Positions 1 through 7,594 of a stretch of DNA of 64,000 nt are shown piece after piece. The DNA lies in assembly GCF_002788215.1 (NCBI RefSeq), contig NZ_CP024845.1, forward strand, positions 868,001-932,000, given 5' to 3'. The stretch is from Halohasta litchfieldiae. GTDB taxonomy: Archaea; Halobacteriota; Halobacteria; Halobacteriales; Haloferacaceae. The notes beneath the pieces are model-generated. The model was not told the DNA's origin and searched no databases. It worked only from the letters and a program-made list of their open reading frames with translations. A program made the translations under genes and the position numbers. Positions within the stretch are counted from its first letter, which is position 1, and each line of letters begins with the position of its first letter.

Positions 1-79
1 GGGTAATCGGTCTTTACCGGGTGACTCGATCTGGTAGTCGATGGCTACGCGCTTCTCTCGAAGCGTATTCAGCCGAACC

Positions 80-2356
80 TCACTCGTATCGCTTGCGCTC
101 GGCGTCGACCACATCGCCACCCAACTCACTGAACGCTCGGGCAATCGCCCCCATCTCCCGCATACACTGGCTCGTCGAGGCAAAATCGAGATCTGACGCC
201 ACTGACTCCCACGGCTCACCTTGCACCACTTTCCGAACGAGCAGTCGTTCTTGACGATCCGAGAGATCAGCCGCCGACTCGAACAGCTGGGCCATCGCCA
301 GTCTGTGGAACAGGTGCGGGGCAGCCTCGTAGGTGCCCGGCCCGTAGCCGACACCCGCAATGAGTTGCCACTCCCTGTCGTCGAACGTCTCGGCGATGTC
401 GCCCCCAGACGAACCGGTTGCCGCCAGCGCCTCCCGAACGACAGCCGCATCGAGGTCCGACAGCATGTCGCTCAGCATGGTCCCGATCCGGTCACGGAAC
501 CAGTCGACGTGACGATCCGTGAGTGCCTGTCCCGCCGCCGAACAGGGCCGCAACATGAGCGCGGAGTGTTCACCGCTCCGGTCGTTGGCCGTGATCGAGA
601 GATGGACCGTCCGATAGCCGTTGGATCGCCAGAAATCCAGCAGTTGCGGCGTCGCCCCGTAGCCGACGCCGAGCCAGTCGACCGTCTCGCCGAACTCCTC
701 GTAACAACGGTCCAGAAGCTGCGAGCCCAACCCTCCAGAGCGGACCGCGTGGTGGGTGGCAATCCGCATCACACGGTAGCCCACCGGCTCGGCGGCAGCC
801 TCGTCTCTGAGTTGGCTCGTCAGCACGTCCGGCAGCATATTGCCACGGACGCGTTGGCCCTCGTACATTGCAGCACGCAGGTCGGCATCGAGCCCGCCCT
901 CGCGGGCCAGCACAGCAACCGAGACGACGTGGCCGTCGTGTTCGAGTGCGCGAATCTGGAGGTTGGGCGCATCGAGCAGTCGAACCAGATCGGTCGGCTC
1001 CGTTCGGTAGTGGGCGACTACTAATAAGCCGAACACTGACCGCAGGAGCTGTTCGTCGTCGGCTAACTCGTCGGCAGTCAGCTGTCGGTAGCTGACGCTT
1101 TCAGGGGTCGCCCCGGCGGCAAGCTGGTCGACCGGCGGTTGGGCGTCGAGCAGGAGTGTCCGAAACAGCCACGATTCAACGGGATCACCGCGAGCATAGC
1201 GGATCGGTTCGTGGAGTTCGATGGCGTCGACAGTGTGCTCGCTCTCGGCCAGCCGGTCGCGGAACCGAACGTCGAAACCACGGCCGGTTCCCTCGTAGCC
1301 GTGGACAGTGGTACAGAACGCCACCGATGGGGCCGCCAGTAGGTCTTCAAGCAGGTCGACCGGAATCGCGGCGGCCTCGTCTGCGATGACTATGTCGACC
1401 TCGCTGGCGAGTGCTGTTGCTTCCGGTGGCGTCCGGAATCGGATGCGACCGTCAGTGGTAGTCGAAAGTCGCGGTTGGGCCGTGTTTGCGGCGGTCGACA
1501 GCACGCCGAGTTGGTCGAGGAGTCGCTCGGCACGCGTGAACAGCGCGGCAGTGTTGTCGAAGGCGGGAGCCGTGACTAGCACATCCCGGCCAGCCGCCGC
1601 CAGCGAGCCAGCGGCCAGTCCGGCCGCGCTCGATTTTCCGCGTCCCCGGTCGGCTTCGAGGACGACCGCGTGGCCCGGCTCCGAGAGCGCCGCAAGGTGG
1701 GCGACCGCACGGGCCTGATCGGCGGTCAGACAGGCCTCGAAGGCGACAGTCGGGAACGGGGTGTCAGTCCTGGTGGATGGGTTGGGTGCCGACCGTGACT
1801 GCTCGATGGCCGGGTGGCTGAGCCCATCACGCTCGACGGTGACCGATAGCGACGCCTCGGGAGTACCGTCGGTCTCGACGGTGGCGATGGCGATACCCGG
1901 ATGCGTCGTGAGTGTCTCGACCAACCGCTGGCGAAACCGGTTGCCAACTGCACTGCGGTCGAACGGTGGGACCGCAACTTGGTCGACGAGCGCATCGAGT
2001 TGGTCGGGGATCTCATCGAGCGGCGGGGTGAGGACAACGAGGAGGCCGCCGCCGTCGACCGCGCCCGTGACCTGACCGAGCGTGTTGGCCGAAAAGTCCT
2101 CGTGGCAATCCAGAACAACGATTTCTCGGGTGGTGCCGAGCAGTTCGTCGGCTTTCGAGGGCGGCAGGCGAGGGTAGCGGAACCCCTCGCGGGTAGTGAC
2201 GAGACTGACTTCTTCGGAGTCGATATCGGTCGACTCGATTGTGGAGTAGGCGGCATCGATCCCCGCCTCGCGGTTCCCGGCCAACACCAGCAGTCGACGC
2301 TCGTTGGTCCGGCGGGCTTCCGCGTGCAGGTCGCCGACGAGCGCGGCGAGTGTCAT
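80..2356 (-). CDS. tmcA: tRNA(Met) cytidine acetyltransferase TmcA
   Basis: About 758 aa. It is predicted to acetylate the wobble cytidine of elongator tRNA-Met, and possibly other RNA cytidines, using acetyl-CoA and ATP. The order of domains fits the family: an N-terminal DUF1726-like segment, an RNA-helicase-type ATPase with a P-loop (DRGRGKSS, around residue 240) and a DEAA box (ADEAAAIP), then a GNAT acetyltransferase segment (RIATHHAVRSGGLGSQLL) and a tRNA-binding tail. I chose the ATG at 2356 (MTLAALVGDL) because the 19 residues of open frame upstream look unconserved. It is a single gene, divergent from the acidic operon at 2616. The identification is firm; the exact RNA target is taken from the family. 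Confidence 0.93.
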   Translation of the reverse strand: MTLAALVGDLHAEARRTNERRLLVLAGNREAGIDAAYSTIESTDIDSEEVSLVTTREGFRYPRLPPSKADELLGTTREIVVLDCHEDFSANTLGQVTGAVDGGGLLVVLTPPLDEIPDQLDALVDQVAVPPFDRSAVGNRFRQRLVETLTTHPGIAIATVETDGTPEASLSVTVERDGLSHPAIEQSRSAPNPSTRTDTPFPTVAFEACLTADQARAVAHLAALSEPGHAVVLEADRGRGKSSAAGLAAGSLAAAGRDVLVTAPAFDNTAALFTRAERLLDQLGVLSTAANTAQPRLSTTTDGRIRFRTPPEATALASEVDIVIADEAAAIPVDLLEDLLAAPSVAFCTTVHGYEGTGRGFDVRFRDRLAESEHTVDAIELHEPIRYARGDPVESWLFRTLLLDAQPPVDQLAAGATPESVSYRQLTADELADDEQLLRSVFGLLVVAHYRTEPTDLVRLLDAPNLQIRALEHDGHVVSVAVLAREGGLDADLRAAMYEGQRVRGNMLPDVLTSQLRDEAAAEPVGYRVMRIATHHAVRSGGLGSQLLDRCYEEFGETVDWLGVGYGATPQLLDFWRSNGYRTVHLSITANDRSGEHSALMLRPCSAAGQALTDRHVDWFRDRIGTMLSDMLSDLDAAVVREALAATGSSGGDIAETFDDREWQLIAGVGYGPGTYEAAPHLFHRLAMAQLFESAADLSDRQERLLVRKVVQGEPWESVASDLDFASTSQCMREMGAIARAFSELGGDVVDAERKRYE

Positions 2357-2615
2357 ACGAGGGGTTTTGATAGCCGAAACAAGGCTCTTTCCCTGTCGAC
2401 GGCCCACGGCCATCGCTCGACAGGTGGATCAGGCCGATCAACCACTGAGAGCCGAACTGTCGTACGTAGTTTCAGCCATATGGAAACATATGTACGTAAA
2501 GTGGTGAAAATAGTTATGTGGAGCAGTCGACATCGCAGAAAGCTAGTTATTAGTGGCTTACGAGTGGCCCAAACGCCTTTTCGGCTGGGCGTGGGCAACG
2601 TTATTTGACTGACAC

Positions 2616-3635
2616 ATGTGTTACAACTTCTCAGAAAAACTGCGGCGGGCAGTACCGACACAGTGGGCAACCGCTCCCAAGGCAATTGTCGCTGATTCAC
2701 AGCAGAACGGTCCAACTGACCAGCCGACTGCGGGCGACGGGTCGCGCGGTTCCCCAACGGGTTCGGGTCGACTGCTCACGGATGGTGGCGAGTCGGAGTC
2801 CGACGACGAGGACAGCGAGAGCGACGGAGCCGACGAGGAGATGGCCCCGCCCGAACAGGAAGGTGAAGCAGGTGAAGAACCCGAGGACGAAGAAAGACAA
2901 GAGGCCGAGGAAGGGGAACAAGAAGGACAAGAGGCTGAAGAAGCAGAAGAGACTGAAGAAGGTGACGAGGAGATGGCCCCGCCCGAACGTGAGGGTGAAG
3001 CAGGTGAAGAACCCGAAGCAGAAGGCGAGGAGGCAACGGAACAAGAGCAACCGGAAGTCGAAACAGAAGGTGAGGAAGCCGAAAGTGAGGTAGAAGAAAC
3101 CGTCGACGTCCCCCAGAGCGATGTCGAAAGCGTAGGTGCTGAAGAAGACGAGAGCACGACGGTGCTGTTCCTCGACCTCTATGGGCTGGATCTCGACCTG
3201 CTTGGCCTCGAAATCCAGCTTCATCAACTCGTGTTGGATGTGTTTGCGACCGAAGGCGACGGAAACCTGCTGGGGAATCTCCTATCGGGAGTTGCTGGCC
3301 TCGGTGACGGAGATCTGCTTCCCAGTGGATTGTCGGATATGATGCCGGAAGACGGCCTTTCAGGGATGCTCCCCGGTGGAGACAAAATTAAAAACACGCT
3401 CGGCCTCGGTGGGGGCGGCGAGAGCGAAGAAGGAGAAGGGCAAGACGGAAAAGAAGGCCAAGAAGGCGAGGAGTCCGGTGGGTTCCTCTCGTCGACAGCC
3501 AGTAGCATTCGGGAGTCGGTTCCCAGCCTGCCGGTCAAACAGCTCCTGATCGAGGTCATCGCCGGGGTGATCAAACAGCTGCTCGAATCCCCCGAAAAGG
3601 AATCCGGCGAGGAAGCCTCCGGTGAGGGGTCATGA
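2616..3635 (+). CDS. Acidic low-complexity protein with an LLGLE/GNLLGNLL domain, gas-vesicle-adjacent
   Basis: 339 aa, function unknown. After a polar N-terminus, residues about 65-175 are almost pure Glu/Gly/Ala/Pro low complexity with an internal duplication. Next comes a compact hydrophobic domain (about 185-235) with the pattern LDLYGLDLDLLGLEIQL and GNLLGNLLSGVAGL. I remember a similar LLGL/GNLLGNLLC signature from uncharacterised bacterial proteins, but cannot name the family. The C-terminus has an amphipathic stretch (VKQLLIEVIAGVIKQLLE) and an acidic tail. It is the first gene of a four-gene operon and overlaps the next gene by ATGA. The start at 2616 is the only ATG before the low-complexity region. 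No Shine-Dalgarno sequence is seen, so the start is uncertain. There is no signal peptide. Confidence 0.7.
   Translation: MCYNFSEKLRRAVPTQWATAPKAIVADSQQNGPTDQPTAGDGSRGSPTGSGRLLTDGGESESDDEDSESDGADEEMAPPEQEGEAGEEPEDEERQEAEEGEQEGQEAEEAEETEEGDEEMAPPEREGEAGEEPEAEGEEATEQEQPEVETEGEEAESEVEETVDVPQSDVESVGAEEDESTTVLFLDLYGLDLDLLGLEIQLHQLVLDVFATEGDGNLLGNLLSGVAGLGDGDLLPSGLSDMMPEDGLSGMLPGGDKIKNTLGLGGGGESEEGEGQDGKEGQEGEESGGFLSSTASSIRESVPSLPVKQLLIEVIAGVIKQLLESPEKESGEEASGEGS
2832..3015 (+). repeat. Imperfect 132-bp duplication inside the acidic gene
   Basis: A block beginning gacgaggagatggccccgcc occurs at 2832 and again at 2964. Roughly 50 bases are nearly identical each time. The offset of 132 bp is 44 codons, so the frame is kept. 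It encodes DEEMAPPE followed by E/G-rich residues twice. The duplication accounts for much of the low-complexity region and for long spurious open frames on the other strand. Confidence 0.8.
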
Positions 3636-3976
3636 GCGACACGAACGGGCGGATCGACTACAGTCGACTGGTCGGCGATATCGATTTCGGGACTGCCTTC
3701 GAGGGGACGCGATTCGAACAGTACACCGACACCGAAAACGGACTCGGCAGTATCCTCGGCGGCTGGCTCGGGGCGATCCTCGGTCGGTTTGTCGGCATGG
3801 CACTCGGAGAAGTCGCCCAAGAACTGCTCGTCGACGAGCTATTCGGGGGGCCGGAGGACGACCAAGCGAGCGGCCAGAGCGATGGTGGCGACAAATCAAC
3901 GGAATCAACCAACAGCGAGGAGACCACGGACGAAGCGAGTTCGGACGAAGAGACTGCGGAGGCTGAGACCGAATGA
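3632..3976 (+). CDS. Small glycine-zipper protein, gas-vesicle-adjacent
   Basis: 114 aa, not a family I can name. The core is a hydrophobic segment with six glycines spaced exactly four apart (G39, G43, G47, G51, G55, G59; GGWLGAILGRFVGMALGE). This is a classical glycine zipper, expected to pack as a tight helix pair in a membrane or protein assembly. An amphipathic helix (VAQELLVDELF) follows, then a Ser/Thr/Glu-rich acidic tail from about residue 75. The ATG overlaps the stop of the previous gene (ATGA), so translation is probably coupled. The next gene, 34 bp downstream, has the same kind of glycine spacing. A role in gas-vesicle assembly or surface binding is inferred from position only. 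Confidence 0.75.
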   Translation: MSDTNGRIDYSRLVGDIDFGTAFEGTRFEQYTDTENGLGSILGGWLGAILGRFVGMALGEVAQELLVDELFGGPEDDQASGQSDGGDKSTESTNSEETTDEASSDEETAEAETE

Positions 3977-4010
3977 GCGCCCTCGAATCCACAGTCAGGA
4001 GTGACACACC

Positions 4011-4655
4011 ATGAGTGGCAGCAAGACACTCGATCTGATCCAAGAGAACCTTCCGGACAGTCTTCGTGACGAACTGAAAGAAAGCGAGTTGGCCACGCAG
4101 GTCGGCGGCAGCTACGGCGAGCAGGCCGGTCGACGGGTCGGCCAACAGGTCGGTGCGGAGGTCGAAGAACGGTTTCGGGAGCGGCTCAACGCCGGTACAA
4201 CTGTCGGTCGTGCACTGAAAGACGCACTCACATTCCTCCCGGCAGCGATACTCCACGCGCTGCGAGGCGGAACCTCACCGGGTGGTGTCGTCTCCGATCT
4301 CAAAACGGAGCTCAAAACGGAGCTCAGATCGATGGTTACGGAGACGAAAGACGAGGGGAGCGAAACGGCCGCTGAGGGGGCACAAAAAGCCGGAGAGACT
4401 GCTGGCGACACGGTCTCGGAGGGTGCAGAGTCGGTTCCGGGACTCCCCGCCAGCGCCGACCAACTTCGGCAGGAGACGATCCGAGATCTGCTGGACGTGA
4501 TGTCCTACCGTGAGCTCCAATCGACGGCCAAGCAAGTCGGCGTGAAAGCCAACCAGAGCCACGAGGAGATCGTCGACGACATCGTCGACCACTTCGCCGA
4601 GCGGAAGGAGGGCGACGAGGGGACCGAATCCACCGAAACAGAATCCGAGTCCTAA
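4011..4655 (+). CDS. Glycine-zipper protein with C-terminal SAP/Rho-N-like helices
   Basis: 214 aa, unknown function. Residues 1-30 are an amphipathic helix (LPDSLRDELKESELATQ). Glycines 32, 36, 40, 44 and 48 form a second glycine zipper (GGSYGEQAGRRVGQQVGAEV), here hydrophilic between the glycines and so probably not a membrane span. A helical middle and a Glu/Ala/Gly-rich linker (about 100-150) follow. Residues about 160-200 (IRDLLDVMSYRELQSTAKQV, then a second helix ending DDIVDHFAE) resemble SAP or Rho N-terminal helix pairs that bind nucleic acid or protein. It lies in an operon between the other glycine-zipper gene and the 4658 gene, 2 bp away. The domain assignment is by eye. Confidence 0.75.
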   Translation: MSGSKTLDLIQENLPDSLRDELKESELATQVGGSYGEQAGRRVGQQVGAEVEERFRERLNAGTTVGRALKDALTFLPAAILHALRGGTSPGGVVSDLKTELKTELRSMVTETKDEGSETAAEGAQKAGETAGDTVSEGAESVPGLPASADQLRQETIRDLLDVMSYRELQSTAKQVGVKANQSHEEIVDDIVDHFAERKEGDEGTESTETESES

Positions 4656-4657
4656 CG

Positions 4658-5419
4658 ATGGCCGACGACACCCAACAGCAGGTCGACGGCCTGCTCGCTG
4701 ATCTCGCAGCGGCGTTCGTCGAGGACAGCCAGCCCGACCCGGAGACGGTCAACGAGCTTGTCGACCGAGCCGACGAGATCGTGTCGACAACCGATCTCAC
4801 AACGCTCCTTGCCGCAGCCGGTATCGGCAACGAGGATGCGCGTCCCGAGTCGTTGCCAGCGGCGGTCGCCGACGGAGAGCCGGAAAACGTCGCCGCGCTC
4901 CGGTCGCTCCTGACGGCCTCGAAGCTGTCGACTGCCGACGAGGACCGCGAGGAACTCGTCGACGAGCTGCAGTCGCTCGTGGAGACGACACAGAGTGAGC
5001 CACCGGCTGCGGCTGAAACGACCAACGACACTGGAGACGTAGCTGAGACGACTACTGCTACCAACGAGGAGACAGCGGCGACCGAGACAGAAGCTGAGAG
5101 TGACAAAGAGTCGTCTCCGATCCGAGAGCTCCTCCAGTCTCAACTCGAAGAGACCAACAGTATATTTGATCAGATTCCGGACCTAGAGGCGCTCACTGGC
5201 GGTTTCGACGAGGACGACGAGAACACGGAGACTGCCGATGAGGACGAGAGACGAGATGACGAGCAGTCGACCAGAAACAGCGATGGCACACGCTGGCGGC
5301 CCGGCGGCGGCAAACAGCGAACGACCCATTCGACAGTTCCCAGTTCCCGTCGACGAGACATCGGTCGACGACCGGGGCGGTTTTCCTCGGTGCGTGGGTC
5401 GACAGTCTCGAAACGGTAA
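4658..5419 (+). CDS. Acidic helical protein with basic Arg/Ser tail, similar to the GvpI-slot protein
   Basis: 253 aa, last gene of the acidic operon and convergent with gvpO. The first 100 residues are helical (TTDLTTLLAAAG, ESLPAAVADGEPENVAALRS). They resemble by eye a segment of the 8111-9115 product (TTDTDELLDTVD, DSLPEALESGNVGDAIELKN). An acidic Thr/Glu linker and IRELLQSQLEE follow. The end switches abruptly to a basic tail (HSTVPSSRRRDIGRR), again like the tail of the 8111 product (STVPRN, PSRRRIYGRRF). This suggests two paralogues of one two-part design, an acidic helical body plus an arginine-rich C-terminus. Function is unknown; a link to gas vesicles is inferred from location and this similarity. 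Confidence 0.75.
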   Translation: MADDTQQQVDGLLADLAAAFVEDSQPDPETVNELVDRADEIVSTTDLTTLLAAAGIGNEDARPESLPAAVADGEPENVAALRSLLTASKLSTADEDREELVDELQSLVETTQSEPPAAAETTNDTGDVAETTTATNEETAATETEAESDKESSPIRELLQSQLEETNSIFDQIPDLEALTGGFDEDDENTETADEDERRDDEQSTRNSDGTRWRPGGGKQRTTHSTVPSSRRRDIGRRPGRFSSVRGSTVSKR

Positions 5420-5428
5420 GCGACAGAA

Positions 5429-6091
5429 TCAGTGCTGGCTGGGGCCGGTGTCGCTGCGTCGGTATTTTTCGAGTCGACGGTAGCCGATGACCTCACCGGA
5501 CTCGTCGAGTTCGATCTCGTACTGGCCGAGGATGTCTTGGGTGTCGGGAACCGACCGGCGTTCGATGATCTCGACCACCGCGCGCCAGTTGTCGTCGTTC
5601 CGTGAGACCTCGATAATGCCGTCCAGCCCGCGGCCGATCACGTCAGTCGACAGCTCGATGACTTGATTCCGAACCTCGATAATGCTCGCCGTGTCACCCT
5701 CACCGTCAAGTGAGGGCGTCGACTCGTCTGCTTGGGGGTCGACCCCGATATCGCCCGTCTGTTCGGCGACGGCCTCGTCGTCGGCTTCGATTGTGGCAGG
5801 CTCTTCAGGCGTCTCTTCGTGCTCTTGGCTCTCGTCTGCGTCTTGTGCTTGGCTTTCGTCGGCGGCTTCCTGCTCGTCGCCGTCGTTTTCAGCAGCCGCC
5901 TCGCTTTTATCAGTCGACGTCGACCCGGAGTCCGAAGCAGAATCGGGATTGGAATCAGAATCGGCCTCGCTCGCTTCTTCGCTTTTGTCGCTCTCGTCGG
6001 AGGCTTCCTGCTCGGCCCCGCCATCTGTGAGTAGTACTTTGGTTCTGTGCGTGTTGGATTCGTCCCTATCGTCCGTGAAATCGTGTACCAT
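5429..6091 (-). CDS. gvpO: Gas vesicle protein GvpO
   Basis: 220 aa. GvpO is one of the accessory proteins needed for gas-vesicle formation in haloarchaea. The conserved part is C-terminal, about residues 135-220 (EVRNQVIELSTDVIGRGLDG, DNWRAVVEIIERRSVP, YEIELDESGEVIGYRRLEKY). The long N-terminus is Ser/Glu/Asp-rich and disordered. I set the start at the ATG at 6091 (MVHDFTDD); seven residues further upstream the frame can only begin with TTG. It lies directly downstream of gvpA, probably co-transcribed. In known haloarchaeal clusters gvpC and gvpN stand between gvpA and gvpO, and both are absent here. Confidence 0.9.
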   Translation of the reverse strand: MVHDFTDDRDESNTHRTKVLLTDGGAEQEASDESDKSEEASEADSDSNPDSASDSGSTSTDKSEAAAENDGDEQEAADESQAQDADESQEHEETPEEPATIEADDEAVAEQTGDIGVDPQADESTPSLDGEGDTASIIEVRNQVIELSTDVIGRGLDGIIEVSRNDDNWRAVVEIIERRSVPDTQDILGQYEIELDESGEVIGYRRLEKYRRSDTGPSQH

Positions 6092-6164
6092 GGTTCGTGT
6101 ATGTAATATCAAAACCGATGTGCTGGTGACGGGGACCGCTTGCGTAAGGCGTCGCTCCGGTGGT

Positions 6165-6449
6165 CTACGTTGCTTCGGGGTACTGTGCCTGGGTGGCTGG
6201 CGTTCGCCGGATTTCGAGGTCCTGGAGGTCCTCCAGTGTTCCCTCCTCGGTCACCTCTTCGAGTTTCGATATCTCGGCGGCGTAGTGGAGGAACGTGTCG
6301 ACCGAGGCCACCACAACTCGGGCTTCGACCGTGAGAATTTCGATCCCCACAACTGAAATCCGTGCCCAGATATCGATGACAACACCTTTGTCGAGGATGC
6401 GGTCAAGTACGTCCGCCAAACTGTCTGCTCCGGGTCGGTCTGATGCCAT
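6165..6449 (-). CDS. gvpA: Gas vesicle structural protein GvpA
   Basis: 94 aa, the hydrophobic shell protein that polymerises into gas-vesicle ribs. The core is classical: [20 protein letters not shown], then [20 protein letters not shown] and [12 protein letters not shown]. The C-terminus is somewhat longer than in the best-known haloarchaeal GvpA. The ATG at 6449 (MASDRPGAD) fits the usual N-terminus, and the 14 upstream residues of open frame are rejected. A TATA-like cctaaata lies on the minus strand at 6479-6472, about 25 bp before the ATG, so the transcript may be leaderless. It is divergent from gvpF and followed by gvpO. Confidence 0.97.
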   Translation of the reverse strand: MASDRPGADSLADVLDRILDKGVVIDIWARISVVGIEILTVEARVVVASVDTFLHYAAEISKLEEVTEEGTLEDLQDLEIRRTPATQAQYPEAT

Positions 6450-6710
6450 ACTACAAGGAACACCTGTCAGGTATTTAGGTATCGTGGCCACAGAAGTCGA
6501 ATATCCGTTTCAATCACCTATACTACCGGAAAAACACATTTTTAGACTGTTCAGAAAAGGCTTTATTCACCACTTCATACCAGTTCCCCGTCACTATTTA
6601 GCACGTCGGGGTTCTACAGTTTACGAGAAACCGATGAGACACGAATGGTTCCCCCCAGAAAACGCCCTGTACTGTCGACTGATCGCTCGGGTTGCTCGGC
6701 GGGACTGACC
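6450..6710. promoter_or_regulatory. Divergent gvpA/gvpF promoter region
   Basis: An AT-rich 261-bp spacer between divergently transcribed gvpA and gvpF. For gvpA there is a TATA-like element at 6472-6479. Upstream, at 6505-6512 on the minus strand, tgaaacgg equals the first half of the activator sequence reported for GvpE (TGAAACGG-n4-TGAACCAA, from memory). The second half (tcgacttc, 6500-6493) matches poorly. For gvpF, TATA-like ctttatt (6561-6567) and ctattta (6594-6600) are candidates. No open frame here looks genuine. Confidence 0.55.
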
Positions 6711-7343
6711 ATGAGTTCGAACCGCTACACCTACGGCGTCATCGAGCAGGGATCACTCGATGTCGACGTCACAGGAGTCAACGGCTCCGAGCCGATCCGA
6801 ACCGTCGACTACCGCTCGCTGTCGGCGGTTGTCAGCGATATCGAGGAGATGGACCCCGAACGAACCGACGAGAACGCCACCGCCCACGATGAGGTGCTGC
6901 GGGCGGTCCTCAAGTCGGATGGTGGCCGCACAGTCGTCCCCATGCGGTTCGGCATGGTATTTAAAACTGAGAACGCGCTCAAAAACATCCTCAGAAACGG
7001 GCGGGTGGCGTTCCGACGCTCGCTCAATGATCTCGACGGGATGGTTGAACTCGGCGTGAAACTCGTCACAAAAGAGGGGTCGACCGTCGACCGACCGGCA
7101 GTCGTCGAGGATGTCGCCACGCGACTCCGCGCGGCCGCAGATACCGAAGCGGGTAACGATCTGTACAGCGACCGGTTGGTGTTCAACCGTTCGTATCTTG
7201 TCGAACGGGACGACCAGACCGCGTTCGATGATATCGTAAGCGAGATCGAGACTGAGTACGGCGACGATCTCCACGTCCAGTACAACGGGCCGTGGGCCCC
7301 CTACAACTTCGTCGACATCGAGATCGGCACGGAGGGTCGCTGA
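6711..7343 (+). CDS. gvpF: Gas vesicle protein GvpF
   Basis: 210 aa, of the GvpF/GvpL family; GvpF interacts with GvpA during vesicle assembly. It starts RYTYGVIEQGSLD, with the conserved block VVPMRFGMVFKTENALKNIL near residue 80. It ends with the family signature YNGPWAPYNFVDIEI. The ATG at 6711 is used because the open frame upstream (from 6645) has no conserved residues. It is the first gene of the eight-gene plus-strand operon. Its stop overlaps the gvpG start (TGATG). Confidence 0.95.
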   Translation: MSSNRYTYGVIEQGSLDVDVTGVNGSEPIRTVDYRSLSAVVSDIEEMDPERTDENATAHDEVLRAVLKSDGGRTVVPMRFGMVFKTENALKNILRNGRVAFRRSLNDLDGMVELGVKLVTKEGSTVDRPAVVEDVATRLRAAADTEAGNDLYSDRLVFNRSYLVERDDQTAFDDIVSEIETEYGDDLHVQYNGPWAPYNFVDIEIGTEGR

Positions 7344-7594
7344 TGTTCGTTATAGACGACCTACTTATCAACCCCTTTGTCTCGATTATGGAGGCAGTTC
7401 ATTCGATGGCGATCAGCGAGCTGTACGACACCACCGAGATCAAAAACGAAATCAAGGAAAACAGACTGCTGTACGAACTCGGCGAGCGGTCGGAAGCCGA
7501 GTACGAACGGCTGAACGACGACCTCGAAGCACAGCTCGAAATCGCGCGCGAGGCACACGAACAGACACGCGGCAAAGTCGAGGTCATGAGATGA
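7343..7594 (+). CDS. gvpG: Gas vesicle protein GvpG
   Basis: 83 aa, a small accessory protein of gas-vesicle formation. It has a short hydrophobic N-terminus (MFVIDDLLINPFVSIMEAVH) followed by a long charged helix (EIKNEIKENRLLYELGERSE) likely to form a coiled coil, typical of GvpG in length and layout. It overlaps gvpF by one base and gvpH by ATGA, so the three are probably translationally coupled. Confidence 0.93.
   Translation: MFVIDDLLINPFVSIMEAVHSMAISELYDTTEIKNEIKENRLLYELGERSEAEYERLNDDLEAQLEIAREAHEQTRGKVEVMR

Noticed and set aside
221-1024. Plus-strand open frame of 267 codons opposite tmcA
   Set aside because: It is antisense to a clear TmcA gene and has no recognisable motif.
2621-3227. 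Long minus-strand open frames opposite the acidic gene
   Set aside because: They come from the E-rich low-complexity and duplicated DNA, which leaves several frames free of stops.
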